A stretch of DNA of 64,000 nucleotides from Agaribacterium sp. ZY112. Its GTDB lineage: Bacteria; Pseudomonadota; Gammaproteobacteria; Pseudomonadales; Cellvibrionaceae. Below the pieces are notes generated by a model, which was not told the origin of the DNA, ran no database searches, and worked only from the letters and a program-made list of their open reading frames with translations. Shown here piece after piece: positions 34,578 through 43,105 of the stretch (positions are counted from its first letter, which is position 1; the number at the start of each line of letters is the position of its first letter). The stretch covers positions 992,001 through 1,056,000 of the forward strand of contig NZ_CP166840.1 in the NCBI RefSeq assembly GCF_041346925.1. The letters run 5' to 3'. Both the position numbers and the translations under genes were made by a program.

Positions 34578-35462
34578 ATGTCATTTAAATTAAGTAAGAT
34601 TAGTTTGGAGCAATGGGCAGCCTTTAGAGCTGTGGTCGAGCAAGGTGGCTATGAGCCTGCTGCTGAGTCGCTCAATAAAAGTCAGAGCAGTGTGAGTTAC
34701 GCTATTAAGCAGCTACAAGAGCATTTACCAGCACCAGTCTTAGCCATTCGGGGCAGAAAAGCTGAATTGACCGAGCTGGGGCGGCTTTTGTATCGCAGAG
34801 CTTGCAGTTTGTTAGATCAAGCTGCAGCCCTTGATAAAGCTGCCGTCTGTTTGGCTGAAGCTGGGCAAAGTGAAATCAGCATTGCTGTAGAAACTCTAGC
34901 TCCGATACATCGCTTGTTTGACGCCTTGGCACACTTTTCTAAGCAACAACCTTATGTACATATTCGTGTTCTGGAGACAACCTTAAGTGGTACCGATGAG
35001 GCCTTACTTGAAGGCCGAGCCGATCTCGCTATTACTCCTCACGTACCACCGGGTTTCTTAAGTGAGCCTCTGTGTGCTGTTGCTATGCTGCCGGTTGTGT
35101 ATAAGCAACATAGCTTGGCGGCGCAAAATGACATCAGCGAGCATGAACTGGCAGCTCAGCGGCATTTACTTATTCGCGATTCCGGTCGGCGCAGAGAGCA
35201 GAATGTGGGCTGGCTTGGCTCGGAACAGCGCTGGACCTTGAGTCACTTTTCGAGTTGTTTGGCTGCGGTCAAGGCGGGTTTGGGCTTTGCGTTTTTACCT
35301 CAGCCCTTAATAGAGCAAGAGCTGAAGCGGGGTGAACTCGTTCAGTTAAACTTGGCCTTTAGCAGTGTGCGCTATATTCAGCTTTATCTTGTGACTGCAA
35401 ATCAAAGTTATGCTTCGCCTGCGGTAAGACAGCTTGCGGCAGAGTTAAAAGCGGTAAGTTAG
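34578..35462 (+). CDS. LysR-family transcriptional regulator
   Basis: 294 residues. The HTH (ISLEQWAAFRAVVEQGGYEPAAESLNKSQSSVSYAIKQLQEHL) is followed by a LysR effector domain. The ATG at 34578 is chosen; the longer reading frame would start at a TTG. It is divergent from the pirin gene, which it probably regulates, and its stop directly abuts the end of the convergent hydrolase gene at 35463. Effector unknown. Confidence 0.9.
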   Translation: MSFKLSKISLEQWAAFRAVVEQGGYEPAAESLNKSQSSVSYAIKQLQEHLPAPVLAIRGRKAELTELGRLLYRRACSLLDQAAALDKAAVCLAEAGQSEISIAVETLAPIHRLFDALAHFSKQQPYVHIRVLETTLSGTDEALLEGRADLAITPHVPPGFLSEPLCAVAMLPVVYKQHSLAAQNDISEHELAAQRHLLIRDSGRRREQNVGWLGSEQRWTLSHFSSCLAAVKAGLGFAFLPQPLIEQELKRGELVQLNLAFSSVRYIQLYLVTANQSYASPAVRQLAAELKAVS

Positions 35463-36389
35463 CTATTTTTGCCCAAAAGAAGGAGCGTACTTAGCGGCAA
35501 AGTTTTTGATTAGCTGTTGATACTCTTTGGGGCGAGTCAGGATATCGTCACCGTGATCCGAGCCCCAGTCGCTGTGCTGAAAATGATGAGGGCTACGCAG
35601 TTGCCGGCTGATGTTTAAACTTTGCTGGCTGGCTGTTGCGGTATCACTCTGCGAGTGGATAAGTAAGACGGGCACCTTGATAGCTGGGGCCGATTTAAGA
35701 GGGCTAGCATCATAGAAGCTGACTCCAGCTCGAAGTTTGAGCATCAAGTTAACCCCGCTTTTAAATGCGAGCACCCATGCTCCGTATTGCCTGACGCCGC
35801 GTTCGAAAATGGCACTTTCCCAATCTTGAAACGCCGAGTCGGAGACAACAAATGCGGGTCGGCTATCTAGGGAAGCGGCTTGTAATACTGTTGCCGCTCC
35901 CCAGCTTAAGCCAAACCAAGCAATTTGATTTTCTCGGTAACCTTTTGCCTTTATAAGCCATTGATGCAAGGCCTGTAATTCTTGTTTTTCTAGGTGTCCA
36001 CCGCCAACACTTTCGCCAACACGACGGCCATGACCACGCATGTCATAGCGCAGTTCGGCACATTTAAAGTCGTTAAACGCGGGGCTAAATTTATCGCTTT
36101 GCAAGCGTTGTTCGCCCCAACCGTGGTTATAAATCACAACACAAGGTGCTTGTTCTTCGTGTTTGATGTACCAAAAATCGATGATGCCCGAGACAGGGCT
36201 GGGCATTTGTATGCGCTCTACATTATCTGCCAATTCACGCAGCTGTATGCTTTTAACGGCTTGTGCATCGTAATAGGGAAAGAGTACTAAACCGCTAAAG
36301 TACCAGCATATAGAAAAATAAAAAGCAGTTGCTGTGGCGCATAGGCTTACTGTTATATAGGTGATGATCTTATTAACGCGTTTATTCAT
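35463..36389 (-). CDS. Membrane-anchored alpha/beta hydrolase
   Basis: 308 residues. One N-terminal transmembrane helix (ITYITVSLCATATAFYFSICWYF) anchors a soluble hydrolase. Catalytic features: oxyanion YNHGWGEQR, nucleophile Ser in WFGLSWGAATVL, acid in HSQSD and His in SDHGDD. The start is placed at 36389; the longer frame (to 36512) would overlap the pseudouridine synthase gene. The related Abhydrolase family includes esterases and peptidases; the substrate is unknown. It lies four bases downstream of the rluE-like gene on the same strand. Confidence 0.85.
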   Translation of the reverse strand: MNKRVNKIITYITVSLCATATAFYFSICWYFSGLVLFPYYDAQAVKSIQLRELADNVERIQMPSPVSGIIDFWYIKHEEQAPCVVIYNHGWGEQRLQSDKFSPAFNDFKCAELRYDMRGHGRRVGESVGGGHLEKQELQALHQWLIKAKGYRENQIAWFGLSWGAATVLQAASLDSRPAFVVSDSAFQDWESAIFERGVRQYGAWVLAFKSGVNLMLKLRAGVSFYDASPLKSAPAIKVPVLLIHSQSDTATASQQSLNISRQLRSPHHFQHSDWGSDHGDDILTRPKEYQQLIKNFAAKYAPSFGQK

Positions 36390-36393
36390 GATT

Positions 36394-37059
36394 TTATTTG
36401 GGGGCCGAGCGTTTATTTTGTCGCTGAGCACCGCGATGCTTATGTGTGTGTTTATTCGGGCTTCTTTTATATTTTGTTCTTGGTGCTGGGTCTGCCACTT
36501 CGATAACTTCATAGTGGCCAGGTTGCAATAGCTTATTGGCTAAGCGCCACTGCCCGACACGTACGCGTATTAAGCGCAAACAAGGGTAGCCAACAGCTGC
36601 GCACATACGGCGCACTTGGCGGTTGCGCCCTTCACGGATGGTTAATTTAAGCCAAGACGTTGCAATGGTTTTGCGTTCGCGAATGGGGGGAACCCTTGGC
36701 CATATGAGTGCTTCGAGCTCTGAGCTAGCCAGTGTTTCTGCTTGCGCAGGTAGGCTGATTCCGTCTTTTAGCTCAACGCCTTGGCACAAGCGGCTAAGTG
36801 CTTGTTGATCAATTTCGCCTTCTACCTGTACCCAATATTCTTTTTCTTGTTTCTTTTTAGGGTTGGCAATTTCATGTTGAAGTTGGCCGTTGTCGGTCAA
36901 CACAACTAAGCCTTCACTGTCTCGATCTAAGCGGCCTGCAGGGTAGACCTTACGTAATTTGTCATCGTTAATATAATCAGCCAACGTAGATCGGTCTTGG
37001 CCATCGGTAAATTGGCTAAGTACGTCATAGGGTTTATTGAGTAATACGATTAAGGCCAT
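36394..37059 (-). CDS. rluE: 23S rRNA pseudouridine synthase (RluE/RsuA family)
   Basis: 221 residues. Opens LIVLLNKPYDVLSQFTDGQDRSTLADYI, the RluE-type N-terminus without an S4 domain. The catalytic Asp is in PAGRLDRDSEGLVVLTDNG (about residue 45), and TIREGRNRQVRRMCAAVGYPCLRLIRVRVG is the RsuA-family C-terminal motif. The last ~25 residues are Lys/Arg/His rich, an extension that may bind RNA. RluE modifies U2457 of 23S rRNA in E. coli. The family is certain; the RluE subgroup is likely. Confidence 0.9.
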   Translation of the reverse strand: MALIVLLNKPYDVLSQFTDGQDRSTLADYINDDKLRKVYPAGRLDRDSEGLVVLTDNGQLQHEIANPKKKQEKEYWVQVEGEIDQQALSRLCQGVELKDGISLPAQAETLASSELEALIWPRVPPIRERKTIATSWLKLTIREGRNRQVRRMCAAVGYPCLRLIRVRVGQWRLANKLLQPGHYEVIEVADPAPRTKYKRSPNKHTHKHRGAQRQNKRSAPK

Positions 37060-37112
37060 GGTGTTTCGCTACAGTGTGGATCTGTAGTGTACAGGACTCT
37101 TATACAGTGGCT

Positions 37113-37841
37113 CTAGCTATCGCCTCTACTTAGGTGAATGAGCACTAGGGCTAGCGCTAAGCTATAGCTCTGATTCCAGCCAAGTAACTTAATCCGCAAA
37201 CACTCGTTGAGTTGTTCTTTGTGCTTAAAAAGACTAACTACTTTATTGAGAGGATCTTGTGGCTGTGGGGGAGCTTTGAACATAGCAAGCAATACTCGTT
37301 GAAGGTGTGCATCGGTAACAATGGTATCGAGTGCTTCAAGTTGGCTAATATTAAAAAGTAAGTTGCTAAATTGCTTCCCAGTGTGTCGATATACGGCGAT
37401 ACAGTGACCTTCTGTATCAATTAGCTGAGTGTCTCTGAGTTGCCAGCTAGTATGCTCACTGAGTGAATTTATTTCAACCAGCTCTCGCCCAGCTTTGTGA
37501 TGCTGGACTATGTGCAAACTGTTATGAGAGTCTTCCAAGTCAATAATTTCACTCTCTTGCATCACATTAAGGCGGCGATAGTGTTCAAGCAGGAAGCGCT
37601 CCTGCCCTTCTATTAGGCAGCGATAGCTTTGATGCTTATTGAGTTTGCTGTCACTGGTGCTCTGCTCGTTACTTATAACGTGCAGGTTTAACATGGTCAT
37701 AGGCATTCCATCTGCTTGCTTTAACTTTAGCCAAGAGCTGAAAGCTTGCATAGCTTTGCTAGTTGCAGAGTTTATAGGCCTAATACTGGATGGCGTGTGT
37801 AGCTGTTTTTTAGCGCAACCAAGCATATAGTTGAGCGACAT
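37113..37841 (-). CDS. Hypothetical protein
   Basis: About 242 residues, no family recognised. No signal peptide or clear membrane segment; the composition is His/Gln/Leu rich, with HNSLHIVQHHKAGRELVEINSLSEHTSWQL near the middle and a C-terminal hydrophobic helix (SLALALVLIHLS). The start is uncertain: ATG at 37841 is chosen because the longer frame to 37883 would overlap the VOC gene on the other strand. It is divergent from that gene. A coding call rests on length and absence of a better frame. Confidence 0.6.
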   Translation of the reverse strand: MSLNYMLGCAKKQLHTPSSIRPINSATSKAMQAFSSWLKLKQADGMPMTMLNLHVISNEQSTSDSKLNKHQSYRCLIEGQERFLLEHYRRLNVMQESEIIDLEDSHNSLHIVQHHKAGRELVEINSLSEHTSWQLRDTQLIDTEGHCIAVYRHTGKQFSNLLFNISQLEALDTIVTDAHLQRVLLAMFKAPPQPQDPLNKVVSLFKHKEQLNECLRIKLLGWNQSYSLALALVLIHLSRGDS

Positions 37842-37868
37842 AAAAAGTGAATCAATAGGACAGTGATT

Positions 37869-38225
37869 ATGAGTAAGCACCACAAAATCGACTATTTGGA
37901 GTTTCCTGCCTGTGATTTAGAGGCGACACAAATATTTTTTGAGCGTTTATTGGCTTGGCAGTTTCAGTCGTACGGCCCTGACTATATAGACTTTAATGAT
38001 GGCGTCTTAAGTGGTGGCTTCTACCGCTCTGAACTTAGGTCTAGAGCGGAGCAAGGAGCTACGTTGTTAGTGCTCTATTCTGAGGATCTTGAGCAGAGCT
38101 ATAAGCAGGTGCTTGAGTGCGGGGGGCAGATAAGCCAAGAGATCTTTTCTTTTCCAGGCGGGCGTCGTTTTCACTTTATCGAGCCCAGTGGTAATGAGTT
38201 AGCTATGTGGCAGCGCGAAGGCTAA
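37869..38225 (+). CDS. VOC (glyoxalase/bleomycin-resistance) family protein
   Basis: 118 residues, one VOC module: IDYLEFPACDLEATQIFFERLLAWQFQSYGPDYIDFNDG and the closing GGRRFHFIEPSGNELAMWQ, with the second-half metal-site Glu in SGNELA. This size means a homodimer is needed for a full active site. AGGAC sits before the ATG at 37869. The substrate is unknown; many such proteins are simply annotated as glyoxalase-like. Confidence 0.88.
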   Translation: MSKHHKIDYLEFPACDLEATQIFFERLLAWQFQSYGPDYIDFNDGVLSGGFYRSELRSRAEQGATLLVLYSEDLEQSYKQVLECGGQISQEIFSFPGGRRFHFIEPSGNELAMWQREG

Positions 38226-38235
38226 GTTCTACAAC

Positions 38236-39549
38236 TTAGCCTTTAATGTCTTTTTGAATGCGCTCTGCTGGGAAGGCGCAAGTGAAGGTGGAGCCGCTGC
38301 CCGGTCGGCTGGTCACACGTAATATGGCATCGTGACGAATTAATACATGCTTAACAATGGCTAGCCCAAGGCCTGTGCCACCGGCAGAGCTCGCGCGGCC
38401 ACCATCGATACGGTAAAAACGTTCGGTTAGGCGCGGTATATGTTTGGGGTCTATGCCAACACCGTCATCACTAATATGTAAGTCAAACATAGGGCCATGT
38501 GTTTGAGTCCAAATGCGGATGTTACGACCCTGTTCTGTATCTCCGGCAGCGTATTTGACGGCGTTAAACACAAGGTTACTAATCGCGCTGCGCAGTTCTT
38601 TTTCACTACCGCGAATATAGATAGATTCGGCGACTTCGTTGACAAGAGTGTGACCACACTGGTCGATGGCTCGAGCGTCGTTGATGATAAGTCCGCATAG
38701 CTTGTGCAGGTTAACACTGCTGTTCTGGCCTGTGCGGTCATCCGTTTCGAGCTTGGTGAGTGTGATTAGATCATTCACCAAAGAGGTCATACGCATGCCT
38801 TGCTCGTGCATCTGCTGCAATGCCTTTTGCAGTGTTGGCTGAATATTGGGCATGTCTATCAAGGTTTCTACATAACCGCGAATGACCGTTAGTGGTGTGC
38901 GTAATTCATGGCTTACATTGGCGACAAAGTCGCGGCGCATTTGCTCAAGTTTGGCAACACGTGTGACATCGCGAACGACAATAAGGCATTCACCAGCACC
39001 AAAGGGGTGAACTTGGAAGAGCAGTTGTTGTTCTTCGTTTTTGTAGTTTTCTATTTCAAGAGGTTCGCTAAAGTCTTCGGTATCAAAATAGTTCTGGAAC
39101 AGAGGCTCGCGCATAATATTGGTAACACGCTGACCCAAGTCTATCTTCTGCAGACCGAGCATGGGGCCGGCAGCATCGTTCCACCATTCAATATTGGCGC
39201 GTTGATCAACGAGTATTACGGCATCGCTTAAAGCCGAGGTCATTTGCTGAACACGGCTAACGACGGTTTGCAGGCGGCTCTTTTCTTTGTCGTGTCGCTG
39301 GGCCATCAATTTGATGTCGTCAGCCATTTCACCCCAAATACCAAAGAAGTTGTTCTTTTTCACTTTGCCAATACGGGCTAAAGCGATCCAATCTTCCAGT
39401 TGGCCTAGATTCCGTAAAATCCAGATAAGGTAAGTAGCGAGTGCAAAAATTGCGGCTTCGCGGCCAATATCAAACGATAAGCCAACAAAAACAATCGAGC
39501 AGAAATAGACAGCAAACCACCGGATCTCGGTGGCTAAACCCTTGCGCAT
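38236..39549 (-). CDS. phoR: Phosphate regulon sensor kinase PhoR
   Basis: 437 residues. Two short N-terminal hydrophobic segments with almost no periplasmic loop, as usual in PhoR, then a linker, a PAS domain (residues about 100-200), H-box RRDFVANVSHELRTPLTVIRGYVETL and ATPase boxes (AISNLVFNAVKYA, ISDDGVGIDP, GGTGLGLAIVKH). It is 30 bases downstream of the regulator on the same strand, the normal phoB-phoR order. It senses phosphate through the Pst/PhoU complex rather than directly in characterised species. Confidence 0.95.
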   Translation of the reverse strand: MRKGLATEIRWFAVYFCSIVFVGLSFDIGREAAIFALATYLIWILRNLGQLEDWIALARIGKVKKNNFFGIWGEMADDIKLMAQRHDKEKSRLQTVVSRVQQMTSALSDAVILVDQRANIEWWNDAAGPMLGLQKIDLGQRVTNIMREPLFQNYFDTEDFSEPLEIENYKNEEQQLLFQVHPFGAGECLIVVRDVTRVAKLEQMRRDFVANVSHELRTPLTVIRGYVETLIDMPNIQPTLQKALQQMHEQGMRMTSLVNDLITLTKLETDDRTGQNSSVNLHKLCGLIINDARAIDQCGHTLVNEVAESIYIRGSEKELRSAISNLVFNAVKYAAGDTEQGRNIRIWTQTHGPMFDLHISDDGVGIDPKHIPRLTERFYRIDGGRASSAGGTGLGLAIVKHVLIRHDAILRVTSRPGSGSTFTCAFPAERIQKDIKG

Positions 39550-39579
39550 AAAGAATATCTTATGAGTGTCGTGCTGGCT

Positions 39580-40290
39580 TTATTCTGTAGCCACACTGAC
39601 GTTGTTAGAGAAGCGGTAACCCGCGCCGCGCACAGTTTGAATGTAACGGTCGTGATCTTCAAGCGTTAAGGCTTTACGCAGGCGTCGAATATGAACATCG
39701 ACGGTACGCTCTTCAACATAAACATTGGAACCCCAGACGTGATCGAGTAGTTGGCTACGGCTGTAAACACGCTCTTGATGGGTAAGGAAGAACTCTAATA
39801 AACGATACTCGGTAGGCCCAATTTGTACTGCTTTATTGTTAATGGTGACTCGGTGGCTGATTGGGTCTAAGCATAAGCCATCAACATGAATCGGCTCGCT
39901 AGGTTTTACGGCCTGAGTGCGGCGCAATACGGCTTTTAAGCGTGCTACCAATTCACGTGGTGAAAAAGGCTTGGTGATGTAGTCGTCGGCACCCACCTCA
40001 AGGCCTTGGATTTTGTTATCTTCTTCACCTTTTGCCGTAAGCATGATGATAGGAACTTGCTGGGTGAGGTCATCTCGTTTGAGGCGACGGGCAAGTTCGA
40101 TACCACTGGTGCCGGGCATCATCCAATCAAGTAGAACAAGGTCGGGTTGAGCATCAACAATGATGGCATGTGCTTGTTTGGCGTCTTCTGCCTCAATAAC
40201 ATGGTATTCGGCCATTTCGAGGGCTACGCGTAGCATGTCCCGAATAGGGGCTTCGTCATCAACGATCAAAATGGTTTTTTGGTTCATCAT
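39580..40290 (-). CDS. phoB: Phosphate regulon response regulator PhoB
   Basis: 236 residues. Receiver domain with ILIVDDEAPIRDMLRVALEMAEYHV, phosphoacceptor Asp in LVLLDWMMPGTSGIELARRL and ITKPFSPREL; winged-helix domain with GPTEYRLLEFFLTHQERVYSRSQLLDHVWG and VRGAGYRFS. This is the typical PhoB sequence pattern. Two Pho-box-like sites lie 40-80 bp upstream of its start, consistent with autoregulation. Gene order ubiA-phoB-phoR is also common in Pseudomonas relatives. Confidence 0.96.
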   Translation of the reverse strand: MMNQKTILIVDDEAPIRDMLRVALEMAEYHVIEAEDAKQAHAIIVDAQPDLVLLDWMMPGTSGIELARRLKRDDLTQQVPIIMLTAKGEEDNKIQGLEVGADDYITKPFSPRELVARLKAVLRRTQAVKPSEPIHVDGLCLDPISHRVTINNKAVQIGPTEYRLLEFFLTHQERVYSRSQLLDHVWGSNVYVEERTVDVHIRRLRKALTLEDHDRYIQTVRGAGYRFSNNVSVATE

Positions 40291-40329
40291 TTGCGCTACA
40301 ACTCTACTTGTCTTTGGCTCTATTTCCGT

Positions 40330-40370
40330 GTGACAGATTTAATAAAGATTTGGTTACGCTTTTATGACAA
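40330..40370 (-). promoter_or_regulatory. Tandem Pho boxes upstream of phoB
   Basis: Read on the minus strand, TTGTCATAAAAGCGTAAC (40353-40370) and CTTTATTAAATCTGTCAC (40330-40347) each match the 18-bp PhoB consensus at about 14 positions. They start 23 bp apart, close to the two-turn spacing of tandem Pho boxes. They lie about 40-80 bp before the phoB ATG. Confidence 0.7.
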
Positions 40371-40419
40371 GTTTAGGGTTGTTTGCAATTTAAGTGTAAT
40401 AAATCCGCAATTAAGCCAT

Positions 40420-41283
40420 TTAAAGTGCCAAATCTAAGGCAATACCAAAAAATATCGCCATACCAACATAGTGATTGTTTAAGAAGGCTTTAAAGCAGGC
40501 TTTAGCTTCTCTATCTCGTATTAACCACTGCTGGTAGATAAAAAGCCCTGTTGCAACAACTAAACTGAGCTTGTAATAAATACCCAACTCAAAACGTTGG
40601 CCAACTAAAATAAGTGCAAAAATCATTAAGGCTTGCAGGGTCATGGTTATGACTTTATCAGCCTCACCAAACAAGATGGCGGTACTTTTAACCCCTATCC
40701 TTAAGTCATCTTTACGATCAACCATGGCATAAAATGTGTCATAAGCAACGGTCCACAGAATCACGGCTGTAAAAAGTAGCCAACTGGGCAGGTTGAGCGA
40801 GCCAGTTTCAGCACTAAAGGCCATGGGCACGGCCCAAGCAAAAGCGGCTCCAAGCACGACTTGTGGCATATGCGTGTGGCGCTTCATAAAGGGGTAGAGC
40901 GAAGCCAGAGCGACAGCCCCGAAACTTAATAGAATAGTCAGTTGATTCGTAAATAACACAAGTATAAAAGCTAGGCTGCATAGTATTGCAAAAAGACTCA
41001 GCGCCTCTTTACTGCTTAGCGTACCTTTAACTAGCGGGCGTTGTTGGGTGCGTTTGACGTGTCCATCCACTTTGCGGTCTGCAAAGTCGTTAATTGCGCA
41101 ACCTGCTGAACGCATTAGCAGCACACCGGCAATAAATATAAACAAGTTAGGCCAGCTAGGTAGGCCGTCGGCAGCGAGCCAAAGTGCCCATAACGTCGGC
41201 CATAGAACTAAGTAAATACCAATGGGTTTGTCGAGACGGGTGAGGGCAATATAGGCGCGTATTTTTTTCTTATTGAGAGTCAT
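40420..41283 (-). CDS. ubiA: 4-hydroxybenzoate polyprenyltransferase UbiA
   Basis: 287 residues with eight to nine transmembrane helices. The two Asp-rich prenyl-diphosphate motifs are intact: [15 protein letters not shown] (about residue 65) and [12 protein letters not shown] (about residue 185). N-terminal [21 protein letters not shown] is typical of UbiA. It attaches the polyprenyl tail to 4-hydroxybenzoate at the inner membrane in ubiquinone synthesis. ubiC, often upstream, is not here; an HU-like gene lies divergently instead. Confidence 0.96.
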   Translation of the reverse strand: MTLNKKKIRAYIALTRLDKPIGIYLVLWPTLWALWLAADGLPSWPNLFIFIAGVLLMRSAGCAINDFADRKVDGHVKRTQQRPLVKGTLSSKEALSLFAILCSLAFILVLFTNQLTILLSFGAVALASLYPFMKRHTHMPQVVLGAAFAWAVPMAFSAETGSLNLPSWLLFTAVILWTVAYDTFYAMVDRKDDLRIGVKSTAILFGEADKVITMTLQALMIFALILVGQRFELGIYYKLSLVVATGLFIYQQWLIRDREAKACFKAFLNNHYVGMAIFFGIALDLAL

Positions 41284-41410
41284 AGTTCAAATCAGTGCTT
41301 GCTTACGGCGAGCATAGCGCAGGAGTCTATAGTGAAGAAAGGCCGATTTTACGCTCATGCGAGGCTGTGCTCTAATGTTGGCTCTATTACGGCATTTCAA
41401 GGAAGCATCT

Positions 41411-41710
41411 ATGTTGCAGAAGACGTCGCAGAAAGCCTTGCTTCATTCAATTGTGGCAAGTGCGTCTTTGAAACCTGCTGAGGCGGAGCTGGTACTTGAT
41501 TGTTTAGTTGAACAGCTGAGCTTAGCGCTAGCCAAAGGGCAACGTATTAGTTTACCCAGGCTGGGTACTTTTGAGGCTTATTTGCGTGCTGAGCGACAGG
41601 GGCGTCATCCTCAAACGGGAGAGGCTCTGACTATTGCTGCTTCTAAGCAGGTGCGCTTTCGTCCGGCCCAAGCCTTAAAAGATGCACTTAATCCCCCACA
41701 TAATAAGTAG
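41411..41710 (+). CDS. HU/IHF-like DNA-binding protein
   Basis: 99 residues, start at 41411 with AAGGA 7-8 bases upstream. The HU fold pattern is present: KALLHSIVASASLKPAEAELVLDCLVEQLSLALAKGQRISLPRLGTFEAYLRAERQGRHPQTGEALTIAAS in successive pieces, including the conserved GTF and arm-tip RxxRxP-like region (GRHPQTGE). It diverges from canonical HU (for example the RNP of the arm is not intact), so it is a paralogue with possibly specialised DNA binding. It is divergent from ubiA and just upstream of a symporter gene. Confidence 0.8.
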   Translation: MLQKTSQKALLHSIVASASLKPAEAELVLDCLVEQLSLALAKGQRISLPRLGTFEAYLRAERQGRHPQTGEALTIAASKQVRFRPAQALKDALNPPHNK

Positions 41711-41728
41711 ATTTAATAAGGAAAACAG

Positions 41729-43027
41729 GTGTTGAGACTTCCTCTTTATCAACAAATTCTGGTGGCGATGGCGTTGCCTATCGTCTTGAAATTACTGTCG
41801 GGTCTACTGGGTTTTAGTTTTGATAAAACGACGGTTTTTTTAGGCTTAAACATCTACGAAAGCTTTGCCTTTTTAGGTGATATGTTTCTAAATGGCTTAA
41901 AAATGGTGGTTGTACCCTTAGTGCTTGCTTCCATGATCTGTGCGGTAAGCGGCATCGCTGGGCGGCGAGATTTGGGGCGAATTGGCGGCAAGACCTTAGC
42001 GTTTTATCTGCTATCGAGCTTTGCGGCTATTATGGTGGGCCTGTTTTTTGTAAACCTATTGGCTCCAGGCATTATTGATGGCGAGCCTGCCCGTGACTTA
42101 CTGGCGCTTAGTGATGACAGTGCTGTGCAGGCGAAATTGGCCATGGTTGAAGGCAGGGGCAGTTCAGACTTAGCTGCTATTTTCTTGCGTATGTTGCCGC
42201 CGAATATTATTGGCGCTGCAGCGGCAGGTCAGATGTTGGGGTTGATTACCTTTGGTGTGCTCTTTGGCTATTTTATGATGCAAGTTGCCAAAGAAAAGCG
42301 CAGTGTGCTCGAGAATTTTTGGCAAGGCGTCTTCGAAACCATGATGCTGATCACTATGTTTATTATGAAGTTCGCGCCTTTAGGGGTCTTGGGGCTTATA
42401 GGTAAAGTGGTGATGGCCACCGGTTTTGCTGGTATTAAGCCGATGCTGTTGTTTATGTTGACGGTTTTTGCAGCATTGCTTGCCCATACTTTTATAACTA
42501 TGCCACTGGTTTTAAAGTATGTAGCGAAAGTTAACCCTTGGCGCCACTATCAAGCGATGGCCCCTGCCCTACTAACGGCTTTTTCTACCGCCTCGTCGTC
42601 TGGCACTTTGCCTCTAACCATGAAGTGCGTAGAGCAAAATGCCAAAGTCAGTAATAAGACTGCAGGTTTTGTCTTGCCACTCGGGGCGACCATCAATATG
42701 GATGGCACCGCTTTATATGAATGTGTCGCTGCCATGTTTATTGCTCAGGCCTATGGTCTGGAATTAAGTTTTGTGACCCAGTTCACCATCGTCTTTGTGG
42801 CCTTGTTAACTTCCATTGGCGTTGCCGGTATCCCAGCCGCCAGCTTGGTTGCGATCACTATTATCTTAGCGGCGATTGGCTTACCTGCTGAAGGTATAGG
42901 CTTGTTGCTGCTGACCGATCGCATCCTAGATATGATGCGAACCGCTGTGAATGTTTGGAGTGATTCGTGTTGTGCAGTGGTTGTGGCGAAATCCGAAGGT
43001 GAGACACAAGTCTTGGCGCAGAAGTAA
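41729..43027 (+). CDS. Dicarboxylate/amino acid:cation symporter (DAACS)
   Basis: 432 residues with about eight membrane helices and two re-entrant loops. Family signatures: AFSTASSSGTLPLTMKC (serine-rich hairpin, about residue 285), GATINMDGTALYE (about residue 314) and VGIPAASLVAITIILAAIGLP. TDRILDMMRTAVNVWSDSCCAVVVAKSEGE is the substrate-binding last helix; the Asp/Arg/Asn pattern suits acidic substrates such as glutamate or C4-dicarboxylates. GTG start with AAGGAAAAC upstream. Ends before a bidirectional terminator. Confidence 0.94.
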   Translation: MLRLPLYQQILVAMALPIVLKLLSGLLGFSFDKTTVFLGLNIYESFAFLGDMFLNGLKMVVVPLVLASMICAVSGIAGRRDLGRIGGKTLAFYLLSSFAAIMVGLFFVNLLAPGIIDGEPARDLLALSDDSAVQAKLAMVEGRGSSDLAAIFLRMLPPNIIGAAAAGQMLGLITFGVLFGYFMMQVAKEKRSVLENFWQGVFETMMLITMFIMKFAPLGVLGLIGKVVMATGFAGIKPMLLFMLTVFAALLAHTFITMPLVLKYVAKVNPWRHYQAMAPALLTAFSTASSSGTLPLTMKCVEQNAKVSNKTAGFVLPLGATINMDGTALYECVAAMFIAQAYGLELSFVTQFTIVFVALLTSIGVAGIPAASLVAITIILAAIGLPAEGIGLLLLTDRILDMMRTAVNVWSDSCCAVVVAKSEGETQVLAQK

Positions 43028-43042
43028 GCCAGGCTCTAGCTG

Positions 43043-43079
43043 CACTAAAAAGGGCGATCTTTGATCGCCCTTTTTAGTG
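43043..43079. terminator. Bidirectional intrinsic terminator
   Basis: A perfect 17-bp stem, CACTAAAAAGGGCGATC / GATCGCCCTTTTTAGTG with a TTT loop, between the convergent symporter and YbaK-HDOD genes. A- and T-tracts on both sides make it work on both strands. Confidence 0.93.
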
Positions 43080-43105
43080 GTTTCAATGTTATTAGTCTTA
43101 GTTTT

